DNA from: Methylotenera_A sp031429035 | GTDB taxonomy: Bacteria > Pseudomonadota > Gammaproteobacteria > Burkholderiales > Methylophilaceae | Reading direction: 5' to 3' | DNA length: 13,976 nucleotides | NCBI GenBank assembly: GCA_031429035.1 | Contig: JANOYU010000029.1 | Location: forward strand, 1 to 13,976 | In this document: piece after piece, positions 6,996 through 13,216 of the stretch | How positions within the stretch are numbered: the first letter of the stretch is position 1 | How the letters are laid out: each line of letters begins with the position of its first letter | Notes under the pieces: model-generated | Seen by the model: only the letters and a program-made list of their open reading frames with translations | Told to the model about the DNA's origin: nothing | Database searches by the model: none | Position numbers and translations under genes: made by a program

Positions 6996-8147
6996 CTATC
7001 TTTTACTTAGCGGCACAAAAGCCCTATTTTCAGGCCCTGTGTATTCCGCATTTGGGCGGATAATTTTGTTATCAATGCGTTGTTCAATCACGTGCGCGAC
7101 CCAACCTGTGGTACGCGAAATGACGAATAGCGGGGTAAACATACCCGTTGGCACGCCCATTAAATGGTAGCTGCTGGCGCTGTACCAATCTAAATTGGGG
7201 AACATTTTTTTCTGTTCCCACATGATTTTCTCAATACGCGCTGAGATGTCAAAAAGCTGCATACTGCCAGCATCTTGGCTCAACGTGCGGCTAACTTCTT
7301 TGATTGACTCATTTCTTGGGTCGGCGATTGTGTAAACAGGGTGACCAAAACCAATGACGATTTCTTTTCTGCTCATCCGTTCCAAAATGTCTTTTTCGGC
7401 TTCGTCGGCATTTTTGTAACGTTCAATAATTTCCATCGCCGCTTCGTTCGCGCCGCCATGTTTCGCGCCACGCAACGCGCCAATCGCGCCTGTGATGCAG
7501 CTATACATATCGGACAGCGTGCCTGCGATGACGCGCGCGGTGAAGGTGCTGGCGTTAAACTCGTGTTCTGCGTATAGCACCAGCGAAGTATTCATCGCAT
7601 CAATATGTATTTGGCTAGGTGCTTTGCCATGTAAAACGTGCAGGAAATGCGCGGCGATTGAGTCATCGTCGGTTTCCACTTCTGCGCGTTTACCATTATG
7701 GCTAAAGTGATACCAATACAATAAAATCGAGCCAAAACAAGAGATTAGTCTATCGCCAAGCAGTTTTGCGGCGTCTATATCGCGGTCAGTGCCTTCAGGT
7801 TCTAGCGTACCGAGCATGGCGCAACCCGTACGCATCACATCCATTGGGTGCGCGTTTTTTGGAATCTGCTCCAGTACGGTTTTTAGTGCGGCAGGCAGCC
7901 CGCGAAGTGTTTTTAACTTTTGGTGATACGCTGTAAGTTGCGTTTGGTTGGGCAATTCGCCGTGAATGAGTAAATACGCCACTTCTTCAAAAGTAGCATT
8001 TTTGGCCAGCTCAATAATATCGTAGCCGCGATAATGCAGATCGTTACCTGTATGACCAACCGTGCAAATGGCTGTAGAGCCAGCATTGATGCCAGCTAGC
8101 GCCACGCCTTTTTTCTTTTTTGGTTCTGTTGTCGTAATTTCTGTCAT
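6996..8147 (-). CDS. prpC: 2-methylcitrate synthase
   Basis: PrpC condenses propionyl-CoA with oxaloacetate to 2-methylcitrate, the entry step of the methylcitrate cycle. The 383 residues fit the short citrate-synthase subfamily (E. coli PrpC 389). The triad is visible: His230 in GAKHGGANE, His269 in GFGHPVYTIADPR and Asp320 in LDWYSASSYHLMG. The oxaloacetate-contacting His195 is in AEHEFNAST. The N-terminal SAICTVGHTGNDLHYRGYDI is typical of PrpC/short synthases rather than the long NADH-sensitive GltA. Context beside prpB and prpD supports methylcitrate over citrate synthesis, although such enzymes often use acetyl-CoA as well. A GTGAGG ribosome site precedes ATG 8147 at good spacing. It lies 150 bases after prpB, with a REP-like pair between. 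Confidence 0.95.
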   Translation of the reverse strand: MTEITTTEPKKKKGVALAGINAGSTAICTVGHTGNDLHYRGYDIIELAKNATFEEVAYLLIHGELPNQTQLTAYHQKLKTLRGLPAALKTVLEQIPKNAHPMDVMRTGCAMLGTLEPEGTDRDIDAAKLLGDRLISCFGSILLYWYHFSHNGKRAEVETDDDSIAAHFLHVLHGKAPSQIHIDAMNTSLVLYAEHEFNASTFTARVIAGTLSDMYSCITGAIGALRGAKHGGANEAAMEIIERYKNADEAEKDILERMSRKEIVIGFGHPVYTIADPRNESIKEVSRTLSQDAGSMQLFDISARIEKIMWEQKKMFPNLDWYSASSYHLMGVPTGMFTPLFVISRTTGWVAHVIEQRIDNKIIRPNAEYTGPENRAFVPLSKR

Positions 8148-8172
8148 ATTTTAGCCTCACAATATTTATAAC

Positions 8173-8286
8173 CGTCATACCAGCGAAGGCTGGTATCCAG
8201 TCAAGTTGCAATTTAATCTATGCTTAAATCTACTGAGTAATCTAGGCATGATGCTTGTCTGGATTCCCGCCTACGCGGGAATGACG
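8173..8286. repeat. REP-like inverted units in the prpB-prpC gap
   Basis: Units 8173-8200 and 8259-8286 face each other across 58 bases. The right unit has the standard stem ATTCCCGC/GCGGGAAT. The left has ATACCAGC/GCTGGTAT, fully paired but changed at two base pairs on both sides of the stem. Loops are four bases each (GAAG and CTAC as read on the plus strand). The paired changes argue that the hairpin itself is what is conserved. Confidence 0.85.
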
Positions 8287-8297
8287 ATAAAGAAAAG

Positions 8298-9185
8298 TTA
8301 CTGTTTATCGTTTTTAAATAAGTTATCTAGTTTTTGCTCAAATGCGTGATAACCCAAGTGCTCATAAAGCTCCATGCGCGTTTGCATTAAGCCAACTACG
8401 TTTACTTGCGTGCCTTCAGCGCGCATTGTTTCGTACACGGTTAGCGCTGCCTTGTTCATGGCGCGGAAGGCGGAAAGTGGATACAAGACCATGCTCACGT
8501 CCGCCGTTGCCAGCTCTGCCACGGTGAATAACGGGGTAGAGCCAAACTCGGTAATATTGGCCAAAACAGGCACTTTTACCGCATCTACAAATTGTTTATA
8601 CATGCTGAGTTCGGTAATCGCTTCAGGGAATATCATATCAGCACCCGCCTCAACACAAGCACAGGCGCGGTCCATGGCCGATTGTAAACCTTCCACCGCC
8701 AACGCATCGGTGCGCGCCATAATCACAAAGTCTGGGTCAGTTCTGGCATCTACAGCAGCCTTGATGCGATCCACCATTTCGGCCTGAGAAACCACTGCTT
8801 TGTTTGGACGATGACCACAACGTTTTGCTGAAACTTGGTCTTCAATATGTACCGCCGCCGCGCCAGCTTTTGCTACACTTTTAACAGAGCGAGCGATATT
8901 AAATGCGCCGCCCCAGCCAGTGTCAATGTCGACTAGCAGCGGCGTTTCTACTGCATCGGTTATACGGCGCACGTCAATTAGCACGTCTTCTAGTGTAGAA
9001 ATACCTAAATCGGGCAGCCCTAGTGAGCCAGCAGCGACGCCGCCACCAGATAAATAAAGTGCCTTAAAGCCAGTTTGCGTAGCCAGCATGGCATGGTAAG
9101 CGTTAATTGCGCCGATGATTTGCAGTGGCTTTTCGGCAGCAATAGCGGCACGAAAACGTGCGCCAGCGGAGGTTGGTTTTGTCAT
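8298..9185 (-). CDS. prpB: 2-methylisocitrate lyase
   Basis: PrpB cleaves (2S,3R)-2-methylisocitrate to pyruvate and succinate, the last step of the methylcitrate cycle. The 295 residues match the E. coli enzyme (296), and the active-site residues keep that numbering. SGGGV is at 46-50, Asp86 and Asp88 are in LLVDIDTGWGG, and Glu115 is in HIEDQ. The catalytic KRCGH loop with Cys123 is at 121-125, and Arg158 is in MARTDA. The KRCGH loop and length separate it from larger isocitrate lyases and from phosphonopyruvate or PEP mutases. It follows the HpcH/HpaI lyase gene by 27 bases, so it belongs to the tightly packed front half of the operon. Confidence 0.96.
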   Translation of the reverse strand: MTKPTSAGARFRAAIAAEKPLQIIGAINAYHAMLATQTGFKALYLSGGGVAAGSLGLPDLGISTLEDVLIDVRRITDAVETPLLVDIDTGWGGAFNIARSVKSVAKAGAAAVHIEDQVSAKRCGHRPNKAVVSQAEMVDRIKAAVDARTDPDFVIMARTDALAVEGLQSAMDRACACVEAGADMIFPEAITELSMYKQFVDAVKVPVLANITEFGSTPLFTVAELATADVSMVLYPLSAFRAMNKAALTVYETMRAEGTQVNVVGLMQTRMELYEHLGYHAFEQKLDNLFKNDKQ

Positions 9186-9212
9186 AGTTTTTTACTTAAA
9201 AATATTTAAAAT

Positions 9213-10208
9213 CTAGCTAAAAAATGCTTTATTAGATTCTGGCGAGATAGCCACGTTGGTGAGTTTGGCTTTTTGCAGCACTTCCCAAAAGTAGCGATAA
9301 GTCGCTCTATCGTGCAACTCTCCTGCGTATTGAATCGGCCCCCAATCTGCCTGCTGTGCAGCTATTAGAATGTTTGCAGCATCTGCCACTTCGTCATAAT
9401 TTGGTTTCATGGCATCAACAATTGCCTGAATCTGTGTCGGGTAAATGCTCCACATGCGCATAAAACCAAACTCATTTCTAGCTCGGCTAGCATCACCAAA
9501 AGTGGTTTCAACATTTTTTAAATCCAGCGTTACGTTGTGCGCTGGTACCACACCGTTTGCCAATGCAGCTGAAACCACTTCGGCTTTAGCTCTTGCTAAA
9601 AGCCGATGTTCAAACTGACCCGGGCTACGCATGGCACTAGCAGGAATCGCACCATGGTGCGCACTAACAAAATCCATCAAACCGAAATCTAGCACCTGCA
9701 CCCACGGTAATTTGGCGATGTCATGCACTTGATTCAGCGCGCCGTGCGTTTCGATTAAAATATGCACAGGAATCACACGTTCTATACCGCTAAAAGTGGC
9801 CGCTTTTTGAATATAAGCAATCATTTCACGCGCTTGCGCAATATCGGTACATTTCGGAATGGTGATATAACTCAATAACTTACCGGCGCCAGCAACTAAA
9901 ATATCAATATCTTGGCGCCAGCTAGGGTGCGTGTAATCGTGTATACGCGCGCCAGCCATTTTGTGTACATTGGCTCCGCTGTCCAAAACGCGCACAATCA
10001 TTTCAGCATGGTCACGCTCTTGGCCAGATGCAGCGCCATCTTCACAATCGCAAGTAATATCAAACACCGCGCCAATACTTGTTTGCAGGGCAAGTGCTTT
10101 TAAAATTAATTTCTCGCTACCGGCAAAATGCTCGCAAGCGGGAATCAGTGGAAACGGTTTTTCTCCACCGAATAGGGCGTCGTTAGGATGCATTTTATTT
10201 GCAATCAT
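9213..10208 (-). CDS. HpcH/HpaI aldolase/citrate lyase family protein (malyl- or methylmalyl-CoA lyase-like)
   Basis: A 331-residue TIM-barrel lyase of the HpcH/HpaI-CitE superfamily. These enzymes use a divalent metal to cleave or form beta-hydroxyacyl-CoA esters. The acidic substrate motif is kept as CEDGAA (55-60), an Arg follows in GARIHDYTHP (86-95), and the metal-site Glu is in HILIETHGAL (149-158). The second acidic ligand is probably in VLDFGLMDFVSAHHG (172-186). It is longer than CitE and lacks the strict LDLEDAV form. The name L-malyl-CoA/beta-methylmalyl-CoA lyase is therefore tentative, resting partly on its position two bases after a mesaconyl-CoA hydratase. ATG 10208 and an in-frame ATG at 10193 are both usable starts. 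Substrates consistent with context are beta-methylmalyl-CoA (propionyl-CoA plus glyoxylate) or malyl-CoA. Confidence 0.85.
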   Translation of the reverse strand: MIANKMHPNDALFGGEKPFPLIPACEHFAGSEKLILKALALQTSIGAVFDITCDCEDGAASGQERDHAEMIVRVLDSGANVHKMAGARIHDYTHPSWRQDIDILVAGAGKLLSYITIPKCTDIAQAREMIAYIQKAATFSGIERVIPVHILIETHGALNQVHDIAKLPWVQVLDFGLMDFVSAHHGAIPASAMRSPGQFEHRLLARAKAEVVSAALANGVVPAHNVTLDLKNVETTFGDASRARNEFGFMRMWSIYPTQIQAIVDAMKPNYDEVADAANILIAAQQADWGPIQYAGELHDRATYRYFWEVLQKAKLTNVAISPESNKAFFS

Positions 10209-10210
10209 AT

Positions 10211-11275
10211 TTATTTACTTTCTCTGCGTGGCATAGAAATGGTGTAATCTAAATCTAACACCACGTTGGGGTGATAGCCAGTTTCTGTTTTAAACCCCGT
10301 TATTTCATTAGGTTGCATATTTTTAATACCAACCATGCGCAATCTCAAAGCACCTATTTTGCTGCTCATTTCAAATTTATCCAGCACTTCTGTCGCGCAA
10401 TAAATCGTATCATTGGAAAAGCTTGGGTTGGCATGCGTGCCGCCATTAATCGCCAAAATAGTCAGTGCATTTTCTAAGCCTTCATAACTTAAACTGCGAC
10501 AAATCGAGATTGCCACACCGCCATACACCAAGCGCTGTCCAAAACTAGAGCTTTTCATGGCAAAATCATCAAAATGCAAGCGCGCATTGTTTTGATAAAG
10601 CCGCGTCGCTTGCGAATGGTCAGCCACGTTGATGGTCATGCCCGCTGCATGGTTAATGCGCTCACCAATTTTGTAATCTTCCCAAAAATATTGGCCACCA
10701 GTCACTTTTGCATCGAATTTTTTGGCAGAAAAATAGCTAGGTAAAGTTAAATTTTCTGGCGCAACAAAGCTCGGTAAGGTCGGCACAACCGTCATTGGCG
10801 CGGCAGCATTAGTGTCATTCTTATGCACCATAACCCAGCGCACCCAGCTTAATACTGGCTCTGCACGTTGATTGACTGAAGTAGAGTGCACCCAAACCAC
10901 ACCACTTTTACCATTCGAGTTCTGTTTTAAACCAATCACTTGGCTGCTAGTTGAGAGTGTGTCACCCACAAATACTGGCTGTAAAAAGCGCACATCAGCA
11001 TAACCCAAATTGGCCACCGCATTCACCGAAATATCGGGCACAGTTTTGCCAAATGCAATATGAAATGCCAGTAAATCATCGACAGGAGTCATTTTATAGC
11101 CCAAGCTTTGCGCAAACGGTTCGCTGCAATTTATTGGGTTACGGCTGCCATATAGGCTCATGTACACAGCGCAATCGCCCGCGGTAATGGTGCGTGGCGT
11201 GGCGTGCTGAATCACTTCGTTTAAAACAAAGTCTTCAAAAAATCGGCCTACATTCACTTTATTTGAGTTAGACAT
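10211..11275 (-). CDS. mch: mesaconyl-CoA hydratase-like double hot-dog MaoC protein
   Basis: Mesaconyl-C1-CoA hydratase (beta-methylmalyl-CoA dehydratase) interconverts beta-methylmalyl-CoA and mesaconyl-CoA. The 354 residues form two MaoC-like hot-dog domains. The first (~10-150) carries HATPRTITAGDCAVYMSLYG (24-43), VPDISVNAVANLGYADVRF (79-97) and VGDTLSTSSQVIGLKQNSNG. The second (~195-350) carries ATRLYQNNARLHFDDF (223-238), GQRLVYGGVAISICRSLS (246-263) and ILAINGGTHANPSFSNDT. These blocks match the Mch family more closely than FAS-type or (R)-enoyl-CoA hydratases. Itaconyl-CoA hydratases are a less likely alternative. The ATG overlaps the end of the CitE-like gene by 8 bases (ATGTCTAA), and the next lyase starts two bases after its stop. 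All three should be co-translated. Confidence 0.88.
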   Translation of the reverse strand: MSNSNKVNVGRFFEDFVLNEVIQHATPRTITAGDCAVYMSLYGSRNPINCSEPFAQSLGYKMTPVDDLLAFHIAFGKTVPDISVNAVANLGYADVRFLQPVFVGDTLSTSSQVIGLKQNSNGKSGVVWVHSTSVNQRAEPVLSWVRWVMVHKNDTNAAAPMTVVPTLPSFVAPENLTLPSYFSAKKFDAKVTGGQYFWEDYKIGERINHAAGMTINVADHSQATRLYQNNARLHFDDFAMKSSSFGQRLVYGGVAISICRSLSYEGLENALTILAINGGTHANPSFSNDTIYCATEVLDKFEMSSKIGALRLRMVGIKNMQPNEITGFKTETGYHPNVVLDLDYTISMPRRESK

Positions 11276-12149
11276 ATTCTTCTTCTAATTCGGCAATCAT
11301 GTTGTGCAGTTTTAACAAACGTTCTGCGGCTTTAATATGGTGATGCTCAACTAATTTATCTTTTACTACCACAGTGCCAAGACCAGCGTCGTTAGCCGCT
11401 TGCAGGGCAGCGATAATTTCGCGCGCGTCTCGCACTTCGGATGATTTTGGCGTGTAAGCATCGTTGCTATAAGCGATTTGCGAAGGGCTAACAAGAGTTT
11501 TGCCGTCAAAACCTAAATCGCGACCAATGCGGCAGGCGTATTCAAACGAGTGCATATTTTTAAAATCTGAGGTAATGCCATCCACCACGCAGCGGCCATA
11601 GGCGCGTGCGGCTAAAATAACCAGTGAAAGCGCGGTTAAAATCGCGCTTTGTTCGTGCGTTACGCGTGCGTGTAATTGCGAAGTTAAATCGCTGGTTGCC
11701 ATCATAATGCACACAATGCGGTCGCTGGCTGCGGCGATTTCTTTGGCATTTAGCACAGCAATCGGGCTTTCTATCATCACCATAATTGGCATATGGCTGC
11801 CACCAGCTGCATCAAGCAACTTTAGCGCGCTGTGCACGTGCTCGGCAGATTCAATGTTCGGGAATAAAATCGCATCTGCGCCAATATTGGCGACCGCTTT
11901 AATATCGTCAGCGCCCCAAATACTATCTAAATTATTCACACGCACAATTACTTCGCGTGCGCCGTAACCGCCTAGTTTAACTGCCGCTACCACATTATTG
12001 CGTGATTCGATTTTGCTAGCCACTAAAATGGGGTCGCCCAAATCCAAAATCACCGCATCCGCAGGCAGGGTGCGCGCACGCTCTAAATAATGTTGGTTGC
12101 AGCCTGGCACATATAGTGCAGACCGGCGAGGGCGAAAGCAATGTTCCAT
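11268..12149 (-). CDS. CitE-like CoA-ester lyase/thioesterase with altered active-site motif
   Basis: A 293-residue HpcH/HpaI-CitE family protein, nearest in outline to malyl-CoA thioesterase (Mcl2) or citramalyl-CoA lyase. It opens EHCFRPRRSALYVPGCN (2-18), as these do. The substrate Arg70 is kept in VIVRVNN, the metal ligand Glu127 in MVMIESPI, and probably the second ligand Asp154 in ATSDLTSQLHAR. Several usual positions differ. LDLEDAV has become LDLGDPI (Gly38), the PKVE segment is PNIE (Asn98), and the G-x-N-D-L loop reads ATSDL. The TLIHP motif reads TLVSP (Ser221). Either the substrate or chemistry is changed, or activity is lost. It is first in the cluster, directly behind a strong promoter, and its stop overlaps the mch-like start. 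The ATG has no obvious ribosome site. Confidence 0.85.
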   Translation of the reverse strand: MEHCFRPRRSALYVPGCNQHYLERARTLPADAVILDLGDPILVASKIESRNNVVAAVKLGGYGAREVIVRVNNLDSIWGADDIKAVANIGADAILFPNIESAEHVHSALKLLDAAGGSHMPIMVMIESPIAVLNAKEIAAASDRIVCIMMATSDLTSQLHARVTHEQSAILTALSLVILAARAYGRCVVDGITSDFKNMHSFEYACRIGRDLGFDGKTLVSPSQIAYSNDAYTPKSSEVRDAREIIAALQAANDAGLGTVVVKDKLVEHHHIKAAERLLKLHNMIAELEEEYV

Positions 12150-12180
12150 AATAGGCTGTCGAATTGATTAAGTTGCTGTG

Positions 12181-12210
12181 ATTATATAGAGAGCAAGTTA
12201 AAACTGTCAA
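12181..12210 (-). promoter_or_regulatory. strong sigma-70 promoter for the citE-like/mch/prp cluster
   Basis: On the minus strand TTGACA (12210-12205) and TATAAT (12186-12181) are both perfect consensus, with an 18-base spacer. Transcription would begin near 12174, about 25 bases before the CitE-like ATG at 12149. The candidate operator 12215-12237 lies immediately upstream. Confidence 0.75.
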
Positions 12211-12214
12211 CAAG

Positions 12215-12237
12215 TATCTTATGTCTTATATAAGATA
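12215..12237. promoter_or_regulatory. palindromic candidate operator for the divergent GntR regulator
   Basis: TCTTATATAAGA (12224-12235) is a perfect 12-bp palindrome. A second, overlapping symmetry pairs TATCTTA (12215-12221) with TAAGATA (12231-12237). The site sits between the two divergent genes, next to the -35 box of the metabolic operon. It resembles the AT-rich centre of HutC-type sites. Binding by the 12327-13064 protein is inferred from position and symmetry. Confidence 0.55.
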
Positions 12238-12326
12238 TAAAACACTAGACTATTTTTGCGTACTATGTTTTAATTTAATTGTACCTATTAATATTGCTTA
12301 AAATATAAGCGAGCGACCTAGCTAAA

Positions 12327-13064
12327 ATGATAGATAAAACCTTAAATTCGCCAAATTATCGGCCGCTGTACGACCAAATTAAAGTGCTGCTGACGCAAAG
12401 TTTAATTGGCGGTGAATGGCGCCCGGGCGAGATGATTCCAAGTGAAATTGACTTGGCTGGGCGCTACAAGGTGTCGCAAGGCACGGTGCGCAAAGCCATT
12501 GATAGCTTAGCGGGTGAAAATATTTTAATCCGTCGCCAAGGTAAAGGTACATTTGTTGCCACGCATAATGAGGAAGGTATTAAATTACGCTTTTTGCGCC
12601 TAACCGCAGTAGATGGCCATAAAGAAGCGTTGAATAACGAGCTATTAAGTTGTACTAAATCTAAAGCCGATAGCTACATGGCAAAAATACTAGAGTTGAA
12701 AGCAGGAGCAGCTTCAATTGAGGTAAAACGCCTGCTAACTTTTTCTGGCAGGCCACTTATTTACGACCATATTATTATGCCAGCCGCGCCTTTTAAAGGC
12801 TTGAATGCGACGCGCATTGAAGAAAATAAAGGTTCGCTTTATAGCATGTACGAGCAAGAATACGGCATACGTATGATACGTGCCGAGGAACGTTTGACAG
12901 CAGTCGCTGCCAATGCAGAGGTGGCTGAGGCGCTACATCTGAAACAAGGATTTCCGCTGTTAAGTATTGAACGCGTTTCTTACACTTATGGCGATAAGCC
13001 GATGGAGTGGCGACTAGGGCTGTGCCTTACCGATGATCACCACTACATGTCTGAATTAGAATAA
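12327..13064 (+). CDS. GntR/HutC-family transcriptional regulator
   Basis: A 245-residue DNA-binding regulator. Residues ~10-78 are a GntR winged helix: PLYDQIKVLLTQSLIGGEW, then IPSEIDLAGRYKVSQGTVRK and RRQGKGTFVA at the wing. Residues ~95-240 are a UTRA ligand-binding domain of the HutC subfamily, ending in FPLLSIERVSYTYGDKPMEW. It is divergent from the citE-like/mch/prp cluster, and a palindrome lies between them. It is therefore the likely regulator of propionate or methylcitrate use and probably of itself. The effector is unknown. 2-Methylcitrate, mesaconyl-CoA-related compounds or a free acid are guesses from context. Use of a HutC-type protein differs from the sigma-54 activator PrpR of enterics. 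No clear promoter for the gene itself was recognised. Confidence 0.92.
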   Translation: MIDKTLNSPNYRPLYDQIKVLLTQSLIGGEWRPGEMIPSEIDLAGRYKVSQGTVRKAIDSLAGENILIRRQGKGTFVATHNEEGIKLRFLRLTAVDGHKEALNNELLSCTKSKADSYMAKILELKAGAASIEVKRLLTFSGRPLIYDHIIMPAAPFKGLNATRIEENKGSLYSMYEQEYGIRMIRAEERLTAVAANAEVAEALHLKQGFPLLSIERVSYTYGDKPMEWRLGLCLTDDHHYMSELE

Positions 13065-13066
13065 TG

Positions 13067-13168
13067 GTGTTTTTGAAAACGCGCCCCAGCTTTGTTGAAT
13101 TTCGCTTGCCGTACAATAATGTACTGTCTTCGCTCATTCGCCTTGCTGAGACGCATTTTGAAAAACAC
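13067..13168. repeat. 102-bp imperfect palindrome after the GntR gene
   Basis: Arms 13067-13090 and 13145-13168 pair at 20 of 24 positions. Three of the four mismatches would be G-U if the minus strand were transcribed. The exact centre is a separate palindrome, GTACAATAATGTAC (13111-13124), paired for five bases each side. The element begins two bases after the GntR stop and ends just before the maeB leader. It is likely a dispersed intergenic element that also serves as a 3'-end structure. No ORF is inside. Confidence 0.75.
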
Positions 13169-13189
13169 TTAAAAATTAAGGTGAATTAA

Positions 13190-13216
13190 ATGGACGACTT
13201 AATATGGATGACTTGA
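13190..13216 (+). other. possible 8-codon leader ORF with the only good ribosome site ahead of maeB
   Basis: AAGGTGA (13178-13184) is a good Shine-Dalgarno site, five bases before ATG 13190. That ATG opens MDDLIWMT and stops at TGA 13214-13216. Its first 11 bases (ATGGACGACTT) are repeated with one change as the maeB start 14 bases downstream, in another frame. The leader overlaps the maeB start by 13 bases. It may couple or dampen maeB translation, or may simply be a start-region duplication. Confidence 0.35.

Noticed and set aside
6996..8147. Ordinary citrate synthase gltA instead of prpC
   Set aside because: The short form, PrpC-like N-terminus and position between prpB and prpD favour methylcitrate synthase. 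Some citrate synthase side activity is not excluded.
2366..8286. Possible CRISPR repeats because 28-base units recur
   Set aside because: The units are inverted pairs scattered over kilobases between genes, not direct repeats with regular spacers, and no cas genes are present.
8148..8297. A separate promoter for prpC in the prpB-prpC gap
   Set aside because: A TATAAA-like box is present upstream of prpC, but no acceptable -35 stands at the right distance.
8374..8787. A 137-codon plus-strand ORF opposite prpB
   Set aside because: prpB is certain from its active-site motifs. The antisense frame is Ala/Ser-rich, as expected for a shadow of this coding sequence.
10211..11275. Itaconate degradation (Ich/Ccl) reading of the MaoC and CitE-like pair
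   Set aside because: The MaoC sequence blocks fit mesaconyl-C1-CoA hydratase better, and no itaconate CoA transferase is nearby. It remains a weaker alternative.
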